A DNA stretch of 64,000 bases from a bacterium (lineage in GTDB: Bacteria; Elusimicrobiota; Elusimicrobia; Elusimicrobiales; UBA9959), in contig JAJZPF010000005.1 of NCBI GenBank assembly GCA_021811315.1, positions 43,954 to 107,953 of the forward strand, in the 5' to 3' direction. Below the pieces are notes generated by a model that was given only the letters and a program-made list of their open reading frames with translations, was not told where the DNA came from and searched no databases. Shown one piece after another: positions 1-8,272 of this stretch (the first letter of the stretch is position 1; each line of letters begins with the position of its first letter). A program made the translations under genes and the position numbers.

Positions 1-334
1 CTTTTTCAGGGACGCTGGTGGGATGAATGCCGCCGAAGACCACCGGCACGCCCAGTTCTTTCCTGGCGGCTTCGGCCCAGGCCAGCGCCCAGCGGTAATT
101 ATCGGTAAAGACCGAAAAGCAGAGGAGGTCCGGCTTCTCGGCCTTCAGGCGGGCCAGCGCCGCTTTTTTAAGGTCGAAAAACCGCGCCGGCCATTTCAGG
201 CGCCAGAAACCGCTTTCGTCGAACAGGCACGGGTCTATGACAAGGCTGGTTTCCACGCCCGCCTTCCTGAGGGCGGCCGACAGCGCCTCTATCCCAAGGC
301 TTTCATAACCGTTGTGCAGGAACGTGACTTTCAT
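1..334 (-). CDS. B12-binding-domain protein, N-terminal part (probable radical SAM), cut by window edge
   Basis: An open frame reads leftwards from an ATG at 334 and runs off the left edge with no stop, so the ORF track misses it. My translation begins MKVTFLHNGYESLGIEAL and contains EKPDLLCFSVFTDNY and VPVVFGGIHPT. This is the Rossmann-like layout of the N-terminal cobalamin-binding domain of B12-dependent radical SAM proteins (family knowledge). The radical SAM domain would lie outside the window and is not seen. The ATG overlaps the TGA of the upstream FAD oxidoreductase gene (ATGA), so the two are translationally coupled. There is no DxHxxG motif in the visible part, so cobalamin binding itself is unproven. 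Confidence 0.7.
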   Translation of the reverse strand, partial: MKVTFLHNGYESLGIEALSAALRKAGVETSLVIDPCLFDESGFWRLKWPARFFDLKKAALARLKAEKPDLLCFSVFTDNYRWALAWAEAARKELGVPVVFGGIHPTSVPEK

Positions 335-1656
335 TTTTTAGCGAGGACCCTGGCGGCCGCCGCCCCGGCGTTGTGGAGGCATTCCTCCATGTCGAGGTAG
401 GCGTGGGCGCCGGTCCTGCCGCAAAGCTCCAGGTTCCGGTACCCGGCCAGCGCCGACTTAAGGTCTTCCAGCGGGCCTTCAAAGCCGGAGTAAAGCAGCG
501 GGTAGGCGTGGGAAAGCCGCACGGCGGTGAACTCGGCGGTCTCGAAGCCGCCGAAGATCTTCATCGCCCTGAGGGAGCGCTCGGTCTCCCTGAGCAGGTC
601 CTCGTCCTTCATGCGCCAGGTCGAGTCCCCCTCGTCGCAGAACACCTCGAAGGTGATCGGCAGGGCGCCGCCCGGACCGGCCAGGGCGGGGCTCCAGTTG
701 GAAAGCTCGCAGGCGCGCGAGAAAAAAACCTCTTTCTCCGGGAAATACACCCAGTGGTCCCTGAGCGGCGCCTTGCGCTTCATCGAGGCGAACAGGACTA
801 TCAGCGAGCGGTACTTGATCCCCCGGGCGGAGGACGCCGGCCCGGGATCGTCTTTGAAGAGAGGGGCCAGTTCGGTCAGGGGGATGGTGGAGATCACCTG
901 CCTGCAGGCGATCCGCCGCTTTTTTCCGTCCTGCTCGAACAGGACCGAGTCTATCTTCCCGCCCCCGGTCCCGAATTCGAGAGGGGCCGCGCCGGTGAGG
1001 AGCGCTCCGGCGGGAAGATTTTTCTGCAGGGCCGAGCAGAGCCCGCCTATGCCGCCGCGGGGGTAGAGGAAATCCAGGGTGTTCTCTTTCGAAGCGCTTT
1101 TTATGGAAAGCATTTCAAGAAAGAGATTTTTAAGGCTCAGCGGGCCGATGCGCCTTTCGGCCCAGACCGAGGAGATGCTCTCGGTAGGCAGGCCCCACAC
1201 TTTGAGGGTGTAATCCTTGAAATAAGCGTCATGGATGCCGGAGCCGAAGCGGGAGTGGAGCCAGTCCTTTAAAGAACCTTCCGGCGGTTTTAAACCCGGC
1301 CCGCGCAGGCGCTTGAGCAGGGCCGGGCCCGCGTAGAGCAGGCCGTTCAAAAGCGTGGGCGGGTAACTCAGGAGGCGGCCGCCGACGTAGTTGCTGCTCC
1401 TGCGCCTGAGCCTGAGCAGCGGCTCCGGCTCAAGGAGTTTTTCTACGCGGGCGGCGAGAGCGGCGTCCTCGAAGTAAAGCCGGTGCCCGCCCAGGTCGAA
1501 TTTATGCTCTTTATAGGCGACGGTGCGCGCGAGCCCGCCGGCCAGCCGCTCTTTTTCAAGCAGGATGACCCGCTCGCCCGCGGCAGAAAGGGCTTCGGCG
1601 GCCGCCAGGCCGCTCAGGCCCGCGCCAAGTATGACTATATCGGTGTCCAGGTGCAT
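331..1656 (-). CDS. FAD-dependent oxidoreductase (amine oxidase / protoporphyrinogen oxidase-like)
   Basis: The 441-residue protein starts with a textbook dinucleotide-binding fold (IVILGAGLSGLAAAEAL, then the ribose-binding Glu in LLEKE). The GGLARTV segment and FDLGGHRLYF follow, as in the flavin monoamine oxidase / protoporphyrinogen oxidase / UDP-galactopyranose mutase superfamily. The C-terminus has the second FAD-contacting stretch (LCGRTGAHAYLDMEECLHNA). It should be a cytosolic FAD enzyme that oxidises or isomerises a substrate I cannot name. It overlaps the downstream B12-domain gene by 4 nt. It is divergent from the U32 operon at 1760 across a ~100 bp spacer. The family is clear; the substrate is not. 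Confidence 0.8.
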   Translation of the reverse strand: MHLDTDIVILGAGLSGLAAAEALSAAGERVILLEKERLAGGLARTVAYKEHKFDLGGHRLYFEDAALAARVEKLLEPEPLLRLRRRSSNYVGGRLLSYPPTLLNGLLYAGPALLKRLRGPGLKPPEGSLKDWLHSRFGSGIHDAYFKDYTLKVWGLPTESISSVWAERRIGPLSLKNLFLEMLSIKSASKENTLDFLYPRGGIGGLCSALQKNLPAGALLTGAAPLEFGTGGGKIDSVLFEQDGKKRRIACRQVISTIPLTELAPLFKDDPGPASSARGIKYRSLIVLFASMKRKAPLRDHWVYFPEKEVFFSRACELSNWSPALAGPGGALPITFEVFCDEGDSTWRMKDEDLLRETERSLRAMKIFGGFETAEFTAVRLSHAYPLLYSGFEGPLEDLKSALAGYRNLELCGRTGAHAYLDMEECLHNAGAAAARVLAKK

Positions 1657-1739
1657 TTTTTCCGTTTTCAGAGGCAGCGACCCACTAATTATAGTATTTT
1701 AGGGAAGTATAACGCGGGGCTCCATAGGCCCGGGAATTA

Positions 1740-1762
1740 TTATGTTATAATGAAATATTATG
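1740..1762 (+). promoter_or_regulatory. Perfect -10 box (TATAAT) abutting the start codon; likely leaderless promoter
   Basis: TATAAT occupies 1746-1751 and the ATG of the first U32 gene is at 1760, only 8 nt later. A transcript would therefore start on or next to the A of ATG. No Shine-Dalgarno is possible in that space, and no good -35 box is visible. The same arrangement precedes the nitrogenase-like operon at 19203. Confidence 0.55.
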
Positions 1763-2656
1763 CGCATCACGGTGGGAATCAAATCCCTGAAGGAAGCGGA
1801 TTATTTCCTGCACAACGGCGCTGACGAGATCTATTTCAGCCTGAAATCGGTGCCGGGCCACCGCTCCGCCGCTTTTTCCAACGAAAAAGAGCTCCTCGAT
1901 TCCATCAAGCTCGCCCTCAAGCTCCGCAAAAGCACCATGCTGGGCATGAACGCCGTCTACCCGAGGGAAAAATACCCCGTCCTCCTGAAGCATGCGCGCC
2001 GCATGATGGACCACGGCCTCGACGGCGTCATCGTGCGCGACCCGGCGCTCCTGGAGTATTTCAACGAAAAGAACTTCCGCCCCTTCTTCGTCTCCAGCAT
2101 ACTGTCCGCCTGCTTCAACTCCCAGGCAATGGAATTTTACCAGGACCTGGGCATACGCCGCTTCACCTTCCACAGCCAGATCCTGCCCGAAGACCTCGCT
2201 ATGATGCTGAAAGGCGCCGCCAAGACCGAAACCGTGGTCTTCGCCCCCTGCATTTTCCTCGCCGCCAACATCGTGCCCTACTGCCTCTGCCCCTACCCGG
2301 AGTCGAAGGACCCCGGCGGCGCGGCCCTCCCGGACCACGCCTGCACCCTCAGGTACAAATGCGGCGAACAGGATTTCCGCATGCTGGATTCGAACCTGTA
2401 TATGCAGGCGGGGATGTTCTACGATTTTTACAAGATGGGCGTGCAATGGCTCAAAGTCCCGAGGCAGCTCAACACCCCGAAACTGATAGCCGATTTCAAG
2501 GTCACCTGCTACCTGAACGAGCTCCTCGGAAAAGGCGTGGACAGGAAAGCTTTTACCGCGGCGGTGGCGGAGCTCGTACAGCGCGTGGACATGAATAAAT
2601 ATGGAAAAAGCTATCATTTTAAGCCCTTCCCGGATATGCCGGCCCGGGGCGCTTAA
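1760..2656 (+). CDS. U32-family protein, UbiU-like partner (pair 1)
   Basis: This 298-residue protein belongs to the U32 'peptidase' family. The N-terminus (MRITVGIKSLKEADYFLHNGADEIYF) is the first strand/helix of the U32 TIM barrel. Cysteines at PCIFLAANIVPYC (Cx10C) and ACTLRYKC (Cx5C) are candidate 4Fe-4S ligands, as in UbiU, TrhP and RlhA. Those relatives use prephenate-dependent, O2-independent hydroxylation (established for the family). Its 3' end overlaps the next U32 gene by 56 nt, and that gene is UbiV-like, so an obligate heterodimer is likely. It heads the plus-strand operon and has a leaderless-type promoter. It is probably not a protease; the hydroxylation substrate is unknown. 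Confidence 0.8.
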   Translation: MRITVGIKSLKEADYFLHNGADEIYFSLKSVPGHRSAAFSNEKELLDSIKLALKLRKSTMLGMNAVYPREKYPVLLKHARRMMDHGLDGVIVRDPALLEYFNEKNFRPFFVSSILSACFNSQAMEFYQDLGIRRFTFHSQILPEDLAMMLKGAAKTETVVFAPCIFLAANIVPYCLCPYPESKDPGGAALPDHACTLRYKCGEQDFRMLDSNLYMQAGMFYDFYKMGVQWLKVPRQLNTPKLIADFKVTCYLNELLGKGVDRKAFTAAVAELVQRVDMNKYGKSYHFKPFPDMPARGA

Positions 2657-3419
2657 ACTCATAAACGGCGCGACGGTCTACCTGGGTGACGAGTTCTGCG
2701 CCCATAAACAGCCCTCTTTCAGGGACTTCGCCGCCGCCAGGGAACTGACAGGCAGGAACCCGGTCCTGGTGAGCTCGCTTCTGACCGAGCCGTTCCTGAA
2801 GAAATATATCGCGCTTCTCTCGGAGTGCGCTAAAAAAGCCCCGGGCACCGAAATAGTGGTAAACGACCTCGGCCTGCTGAATTTCATCGACAAGAATTAC
2901 CGCGGCGTGTTCAGCATCACCCTGGGCCGCCTGATCACCTACCTGTTCGACCCGAAGAACACGCGCGTCCTGGGTTCCAGATCCGACCAGGGCCTGGCGG
3001 GGAAAAAGATGAAGGTCTGGGAAGCCACTCTCGAGGCCACCCCCACGCCCTACATCAAGAGGTTCCTCAAGCGCTACCTGGTGGAGCGGATAGAGACCGA
3101 CAGCGAGCGCATCTTCCGCAAGTACGCCAAGAACACGAAGGTGAAGATCTCTTTTTATTCCCCCATGCGCCTTATGGCCATGACCCGGTTCTGCCCGTTC
3201 AGGGGCGGGATGGCGCTTGAGTGCAAGGAGCCGTGCGGAACCCGCCTTTTGAAGATAAAGACCCCCCATCTGGATTACCCCCTCTTCTCCAAAGGGAACG
3301 CTTATTTCGTCAAGAACAGGCCCGTGAAGCACCCCAGGCTGGACCGCACGGTCACCATTCCTTACATGAGCAGCACGGGCCTCAAGGTGTATATGAACGA
3401 AGGTTCCCTGCGCGGCTAA
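2601..3419 (+). CDS. U32-family protein, UbiV-like partner (pair 1)
   Basis: A 272-residue U32 protein. It has an early cysteine at GDEFCAHKQ (C33) and a later cluster FCPFRGGMALECKEPCG (Cx9Cx3C). This matches the logic of UbiV, which has one early Cys plus three in a row near residue 190. The start ATG lies inside the upstream U32 gene (56 nt overlap), a strong sign of translational coupling and a 1:1 complex. By analogy with UbiU/UbiV it would hold a 4Fe-4S cluster and take part in O2-independent hydroxylation. No ubiquinone pathway genes are visible nearby, so the substrate is probably a product of the neighbouring radical SAM pathway (inference). Confidence 0.8.
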   Translation: MEKAIILSPSRICRPGALKLINGATVYLGDEFCAHKQPSFRDFAAARELTGRNPVLVSSLLTEPFLKKYIALLSECAKKAPGTEIVVNDLGLLNFIDKNYRGVFSITLGRLITYLFDPKNTRVLGSRSDQGLAGKKMKVWEATLEATPTPYIKRFLKRYLVERIETDSERIFRKYAKNTKVKISFYSPMRLMAMTRFCPFRGGMALECKEPCGTRLLKIKTPHLDYPLFSKGNAYFVKNRPVKHPRLDRTVTIPYMSSTGLKVYMNEGSLRG

Positions 3420-3442
3420 GGACCCGGGCGGCGCCCGCTGTT

Positions 3443-4318
3443 ATGAAGATCACAATAGGCATCAAATCACTGGCAGAGGCGGATTATTTCCTGCGCCGCG
3501 GCGCCGACGAGATCTACTTCGGCCCGGCGGTGCCCAGCCACCGCGCGTCTTTTTCAAAAGAGCGCGAGCTCATCGCCACCATCGAACTGGCCGGGAAATT
3601 ACGCAAGAAATCCCTCCTGGCGCTCAACGAGATCTATTCGGAAGAACACCACGCCTTCCTCCTGGACCACGCCCGCAGCCTTATCGCCAGCGGCCTGGAC
3701 GGCATCGTGGTGCGCGACGTCGCGCTGCTCGAACATTTCAATAAACACAAGCTCCGCACCAATTTCACCTCCAGCATAATGTGCTCCTGTTTCAATTCCC
3801 ACTCAATGGATTTTTACAGGGACCTGGGCGTGCGCCGGTTCACGCTTCACAGCCAGGTCATGCCTGAGGACGCGGCCAGGATGGTCGCCAGGGCCGAGAC
3901 CATAATGTTCGTGCCCTGCCTCTTCCTCGAGGAAAACATAGTGCCCTTCTGCTTTTTCACCTACCCGGGCGGGCCGGGCGCCTCCAAGCTTAAAGTGCGC
4001 CCCTGCAAGATAGGGTTCAAATGCGGCGGCCGGGATTTCCGGATGCTGGAGTCGAACCTTTATTTCCAGGCCGGCCTGCTGTACGACTTCCACAAGCTGG
4101 GAGTTAAATGGCTGAAGATCCCGCGGCAGCTCAACACGCGCAAGCTTATAACCGAATTCGAAATAACCCGTTTCCTGAACGTCCTCCTGCAAAGAGGGCT
4201 GGACAGGAACGCTTTCATTAACGCGGTAGCGGAACTCATAACGAGGACAGACCTGAATAAATATGGATCGAGCTATCTTATTAAGCCCGACGCTGATCTC
4301 AGGGCGCGGCACGCCTGA
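3443..4318 (+). CDS. U32-family protein, UbiU-like partner (pair 2)
   Basis: The ORF track begins at 3221, but the homologous start is the ATG at 3443 (MKITIGIKSLAEADYFLRRG), which aligns with residue 1 of the 1760 paralog. This gives 291 residues. It keeps PCLFLEENIVPFC (Cx10C) and PCKIGFKC (Cx5C), the presumed 4Fe-4S ligands. It is clearly a tandem duplicate of the 1760 gene: the two share long stretches such as KRRGADEIYF-type and VPRQLNT/IPRQLNT segments, and both overlap their downstream partner by exactly 56 nt. The two pairs have diverged in the loop before Cx5C, so they may act on different positions or substrates. Confidence 0.8.
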   Translation: MKITIGIKSLAEADYFLRRGADEIYFGPAVPSHRASFSKERELIATIELAGKLRKKSLLALNEIYSEEHHAFLLDHARSLIASGLDGIVVRDVALLEHFNKHKLRTNFTSSIMCSCFNSHSMDFYRDLGVRRFTLHSQVMPEDAARMVARAETIMFVPCLFLEENIVPFCFFTYPGGPGASKLKVRPCKIGFKCGGRDFRMLESNLYFQAGLLYDFHKLGVKWLKIPRQLNTRKLITEFEITRFLNVLLQRGLDRNAFINAVAELITRTDLNKYGSSYLIKPDADLRARHA

Positions 4319-5141
4319 GCTCGTAAAGAACGCGACGGTCTACCTGGGGGACGAATTCTGCATTCACAAGCAGCCCTCCTTCCGGGACTTCGCCGCCGTC
4401 AGGAAGCTGTCCGGCAGAAACCCGGTGCTTCTGGGCACGCTTTTGACCGAGCCCGCTTTTGACCGCTGGGCCCTGCTGCTGGCGGAATGCGCGAAAAAGG
4501 CGCCGGGCGCCGAGGTGGTGGTCAACGACGTCGGCCTGCTGCGCTTTATCGACGGGAACTACCGCGGCAGGTTCAAGCTCGCGCTGGGGCGCCTGATGAC
4601 CTATTTCTTCGACACCAAGCACACGCGCCTTCCCGGCTGCACCAGGCCGCTCTTATGGACCGGCGAAGCTTCCGCCCCCGCGGCGCGTAAAGCGGACCTG
4701 GAGGCGGAGGAAAAAAGCCGGAAGTCCTGGGAGGACGGGCTCGACCTTACGCCCATAGCCTATATCAGGGAATTTTTAAAGCGCTACGCCATTGAGCGGG
4801 TGGAGACCGACAGCGAATATCTTTTCAAGAAATACTCCGACGGCACGGATATGAAAATATCCTACTATTATCCGCTGCGCCTGATGGCCATGACCCGGTT
4901 CTGCCCTTTCGTCGGCGGCATCGTCCAGAAGTGCAAAGCGCCGTGCGGGACCAGCCTGGTGAGGCTCGAGACCCGGCAGCTCGATTACCGGCTTTTCTCA
5001 AAAGGCAACGCCTATTTCGCGAAGAACAAACTTTTCAAGCACCCCCGGCTGGACCGCCTGGTCGTGATGCCCCTCGCTAAAAGCCCCGGCTTCAACCCGC
5101 TCCCGAACAAATACTCCAGCCCGGACAGGCCCCGCGCTTAA
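4263..5141 (+). CDS. U32-family protein, UbiV-like partner (pair 2)
   Basis: A 292-residue paralog of the 2601 gene. It has the early GDEFCIHKQ cysteine and the late FCPFVGGIVQKCKAPCG set (Cx9Cx3C). Compared with pair 1 it has an insertion of about 20 residues around RPLLWTGEASAPAARK, before the conserved VETDSEYLFKKYS segment. It starts inside the upstream U32 gene with the same 56 nt overlap. It is followed after 4 nt by the B12-type radical SAM gene, so it is part of the same transcript. The role is inferred as a 4Fe-4S partner subunit in hydroxylation; the substrate is unknown. Confidence 0.8.
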   Translation: MDRAILLSPTLISGRGTPELVKNATVYLGDEFCIHKQPSFRDFAAVRKLSGRNPVLLGTLLTEPAFDRWALLLAECAKKAPGAEVVVNDVGLLRFIDGNYRGRFKLALGRLMTYFFDTKHTRLPGCTRPLLWTGEASAPAARKADLEAEEKSRKSWEDGLDLTPIAYIREFLKRYAIERVETDSEYLFKKYSDGTDMKISYYYPLRLMAMTRFCPFVGGIVQKCKAPCGTSLVRLETRQLDYRLFSKGNAYFAKNKLFKHPRLDRLVVMPLAKSPGFNPLPNKYSSPDRPRA

Positions 5142-5145
5142 TTAT

Positions 5146-6921
5146 ATGGCCCTCATCAAAAAACAGCAGCGGGTGGCGCTGGTCTACCCCCCGGGGGAAC
5201 AGAAGATCTCTGAGCCCATCCCGCCGCCCAACATGACCATAGCCGTCCTGGCCGACGCGCTCGCCGGGAACGGCTGCGAAGTCTTCCAGATCGACGCGGA
5301 AAAAGAATGGTTCGACAGGATACAGTTCCTGTTCAGCGCCAGGCAGACCGAGCTTCTCTTCGACAAGGACGGCGTGGACGCCTTCGTAAAGGGCAAGGCC
5401 CCGGCCAGGCTCGCCGCGGAATACGAGCGCCTCTCCGCGCTCCTGCTCGGGGAGCTGGGGCTGCCTTCCGTGGACTTCGTCGGGATAACGCTCGTGGATA
5501 TGCGGGCCGAGCCCCTGATCATCAATTTCTCCGCCCTGCTGGCGCTCGCCGTCAAGAAGAAGTTCAAGGCCCGCACGGCAATAGGCTACAGGGGCATGCC
5601 GAAAGAGGGCTATTTCTACCTGCTCAGGAAATACCCCTGTTTCGATTACGGCGTCTACGCCCGCTGGGGCGAGAAAGCCCTGCTCGAGATCCTGAAGGAC
5701 GCCGCCGGCGAAAGTTCGGCCATGATAGGCACCGTCGCCAGGAAAGGCGCCAGGCTGCGCAACTATCCCGACGGGGCCGCGCGGAGGCCCAGGGTCCCGC
5801 ACCCCAGGTACGACGACCGGATACTCGAAAAGTACAAGGCTTACGACGGCGACATCCTCTCGAAGTACAACCCGGACGCCTCCTTCGCAAAGGACCTCGT
5901 CAAAAGGGACAAGCGCTACCTGGTCACCCCCTACGCCTTCGAACTTACCTGCACCGGCGCCTGCGCCTTTTGCGACAACGACAACCGCGTGCCCACCGAC
6001 ATGAAGTCGGTGGACCAGGTGATAGACGAGCTTTCGGAGCTTAAAGAGAAAGGGGCGACCGGGATCTACTTCATCAATTCCTCCTTCAACAACCACTACC
6101 GGCAGGCGGAAGAGCTTTGCGAGAAGATGATAAAGCACAGGCTGGGCCTGAAATGGTTCGACTGCGCGAACCTGCGGATCATGGACGAGCCCCTGCTCGA
6201 CAAAATGAAAGCCGCCGGCGCCGTGAAGCTGACCTTCGGCGTGGAGACGGGCAGCCAGCGGCTGATGAACTACGTCAACAAAGGCACCACGGTGGAAAAA
6301 GCCGCCAGGTATCTTGAATACTCGGACAAGATAGGCATCTGGAACCATATCGAGCTGATCGCCGGGTTTCCCACCGAAACGGAGAAAGACCTCCAGGACA
6401 CGCTGGCCCTGATAGACAGGATAAAGGACTCCGTGGACCTGTACACGCTCAATCCTTTTTATTTTTACCCTAACTCCAGGTTTTACCGCGAGCCCCGGAA
6501 ATTCGGCATCAGGATCCTGCCGGCGCCGCCCATGCAGCTCCTGAACTTCTTCTACCCTATCTACCGGATCGTGCAGCAGTACTCGCTGAAGTTCGACGAG
6601 ATCGGCGGCCTGCCCTGGAAGGAAAAGAACGAGCAGATAGTCAGGTCCGTGACGGCCCTCTCGGAAAAGATCCGGAGCATCGCCACTTTCAGGGCCATCG
6701 GCAACGAGCACGTCTACCTGCTCAACTGCCTTTACGACAAGCTCGGGCACGGCCGCAAGCCCCTCATAAGGAAAATGGTGAAGGTCCTGACCACGAAGTT
6801 CAAGCCTTACAACCTCAATTTCTTCATGGACGATTTCAGGACCAGTTTCAGCAAAGATAAAGATCCGCGCATATTCCTGCCCTTAAAGGACACGCCTTTT
6901 CTCGGGGAAGAGCTCCCATGA
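5146..6921 (+). CDS. B12-binding-domain-type radical SAM protein (P-methyltransferase/BchE architecture)
   Basis: A 591-residue protein. The N-terminal ~200 residues (RVALVYPPGEQ, then a Rossmann-like segment with VDFVGITLVDM) look like the cobalamin-binding half of BchE/class B radical SAM methylases, but the DxHxxG His motif is not seen. The radical SAM core follows, with CTGACAFC (Cx3Cx2C) at about residue 270. Next come GATGIYFINSSF, VKLTFGVETGSQRLM and HIELIAGFPTETE, all typical of the B12-radical SAM class. It would cleave SAM and perform methylation, cyclisation or other C-H chemistry on an unknown substrate. It sits 4 nt after the U32 pair and overlaps the small ORF downstream by 4 nt. 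Confidence 0.85.
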   Translation: MALIKKQQRVALVYPPGEQKISEPIPPPNMTIAVLADALAGNGCEVFQIDAEKEWFDRIQFLFSARQTELLFDKDGVDAFVKGKAPARLAAEYERLSALLLGELGLPSVDFVGITLVDMRAEPLIINFSALLALAVKKKFKARTAIGYRGMPKEGYFYLLRKYPCFDYGVYARWGEKALLEILKDAAGESSAMIGTVARKGARLRNYPDGAARRPRVPHPRYDDRILEKYKAYDGDILSKYNPDASFAKDLVKRDKRYLVTPYAFELTCTGACAFCDNDNRVPTDMKSVDQVIDELSELKEKGATGIYFINSSFNNHYRQAEELCEKMIKHRLGLKWFDCANLRIMDEPLLDKMKAAGAVKLTFGVETGSQRLMNYVNKGTTVEKAARYLEYSDKIGIWNHIELIAGFPTETEKDLQDTLALIDRIKDSVDLYTLNPFYFYPNSRFYREPRKFGIRILPAPPMQLLNFFYPIYRIVQQYSLKFDEIGGLPWKEKNEQIVRSVTALSEKIRSIATFRAIGNEHVYLLNCLYDKLGHGRKPLIRKMVKVLTTKFKPYNLNFFMDDFRTSFSKDKDPRIFLPLKDTPFLGEELP

Positions 6922-7124
6922 CCGGGAACGAACCCGCGGCCATACCTGACCTGCCGGCCACGCTCTCTTTCCCGGACCGGGAATCCGGCCGCAAGCCGCC
7001 CGCGCCCGTTCCTTTTCACAAGCGGGCCGCGCAATACTACAATATAGAGAGCGCGCCGGTTAAAGCCGGGGAACCGGCGGAGAATTTTGCGCGGACGCCG
7101 GTACGGGACAGCCTAAAGCAATGA
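6918..7124 (+). CDS. Small ORF of 68 residues, unknown (Pro-rich)
   Basis: The frame starts with an ATG overlapping the stop of the radical SAM gene upstream (ATGA) and ends with a TGA overlapping the ATG of the radical SAM gene downstream (ATGA). That double 4-nt coupling is the best evidence that it is translated. The product is rich in Pro and Ala, has no Cys and no membrane segment, and ends AENFARTPVRDSLKQ. I recognise no family. It could be a small partner, a peptide-binding (RRE-like) protein or a modification substrate. If the ORF is not real, the region is simply a spacer. Confidence 0.5.
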   Translation: MTGNEPAAIPDLPATLSFPDRESGRKPPAPVPFHKRAAQYYNIESAPVKAGEPAENFARTPVRDSLKQ

Positions 7125-8272
7125 AGAAACGGGACTGCTGCGAGATAATACTTAACCACGCCTGCGACCTGGGCTGCGCCTTCTGCTCTCAGGCCGACTT
7201 CGACCCTTCCGCCCTGATGAAGCCGGGCGAGGCGGTGCGGCATATCTACCGGGCCAAAAAAGAAGGCTTCAGCCGCCTTGGCTTCTCCGGCGGCGAAGCG
7301 CTGCTGCGCCGGGACCTGCCGCAGCTTGTGAAAGCCGCGCGGGAAGTCGGCTTCAAAGCGGTGCGCCTCCAGACCAACGGCCTGCGCCTCGCCTCGATGG
7401 CGGCCGCGGAAAAACTGGTTCGGGCCGGCCTCACCGTCTGCAAATTCACTTTCGCAAGCCATATCCCCAAGGTGCACGACCGCCTCGTCGGGAAGCCTGA
7501 AGCCTTCAAAAAAAGCCTGGCCGGGCTCTCGAACATGCTGAAACTTAAAGCGGCCGTCGGGGTGAACCTGCTGGTCACCAAGGCTACTTACCGGGCCCTC
7601 CCGGAAACGCTGAAGTTCTTCATGGCTAAAGGCGTTTCGAATTTCGTGCTTATCTACCCGATACATACAGGGGCCATGGCCCGCTCCCCGGCGCTGCGGA
7701 TCAGCCTTCCGGCGGCAGCGCCTTATATCGCCAAAGCCCTGCGCCTCGCCGCCGCTTCCGGCCTTGGCCGCGAGGTAAAGGCGCTGAACGTCCCGCCCTG
7801 CCTGCTACCGGGCTTCGAGAACATGGCCTCGGGCCTTTACCGCTTCAATACCGTGGTGGTTGCCGCCGACGGAGAGGCTCGCGACCTCGATTCCTCGGTG
7901 GCCGCGGCCAGGCGGCAGGGGCCGCCCTGCGCGCGCTGCTTCTTTAAAAAGACCTGCCGCGGCGTCGACCATAACTACCTGGCAATTTTCGGCTGGAAGG
8001 GTATTTCGCCCGTCAAAAGAAAACCCGGCCCCGCCCGCCTGGCCTCCGGCCCGTTCTTTACGAACAGCGAGAAATGCTTCCTGGAACTCCTGCGCGGCGG
8101 AAAAGCGCGCGCAACTGCCGAACTCCTGCGGGCGGCCAAAAGCGTACCGCTCTGCTATGATTGCTCCGATGGTTCGAATGTAATGACCACGGGGACGGCG
8201 CTGATAAAAAAAGGGCTGGTGACCCGCGCTTTGCGCGGCGGAATTTATTTTTGGAGCCTTAAGCATGCTTGA
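7121..8272 (+). CDS. Radical SAM protein with C-terminal auxiliary Fe-S site and extra C-terminal domain
   Basis: 383 residues. The N-terminal radical SAM core has CDLGCAFC and a FSGGEALLRRD (GGE) motif. An auxiliary cluster site is suggested by PPCLLPGFE plus CARCFFKKTCRG (Cx2Cx5C), followed by NYLAIFGWKGISPVKR. A further ~80-residue C-terminal part (LCYDCSDGSNVMTTGTALIKKGLV) resembles a small winged-helix-like fold and is shared with the paralog at 27818. It probably modifies a peptide or small metabolite; no substrate can be named. It overlaps both flanking genes by a few nt, so it is in the same operon as the U32 pairs. Confidence 0.85.
   Translation: MKKRDCCEIILNHACDLGCAFCSQADFDPSALMKPGEAVRHIYRAKKEGFSRLGFSGGEALLRRDLPQLVKAAREVGFKAVRLQTNGLRLASMAAAEKLVRAGLTVCKFTFASHIPKVHDRLVGKPEAFKKSLAGLSNMLKLKAAVGVNLLVTKATYRALPETLKFFMAKGVSNFVLIYPIHTGAMARSPALRISLPAAAPYIAKALRLAAASGLGREVKALNVPPCLLPGFENMASGLYRFNTVVVAADGEARDLDSSVAAARRQGPPCARCFFKKTCRGVDHNYLAIFGWKGISPVKRKPGPARLASGPFFTNSEKCFLELLRGGKARATAELLRAAKSVPLCYDCSDGSNVMTTGTALIKKGLVTRALRGGIYFWSLKHA

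Noticed and set aside
3221-3442. Longer start (3221) for the second UbiU-like gene
   Set aside because: It overlaps the upstream gene out of frame by ~200 nt; the ATG at 3443 aligns with the paralog's first residue.
1760-5141. U32 genes as secreted collagenases/peptidases
   Set aside because: No signal peptides, paired genes with conserved Fe-S-type cysteines, and overlap with radical SAM genes favour the UbiU/UbiV-type role.
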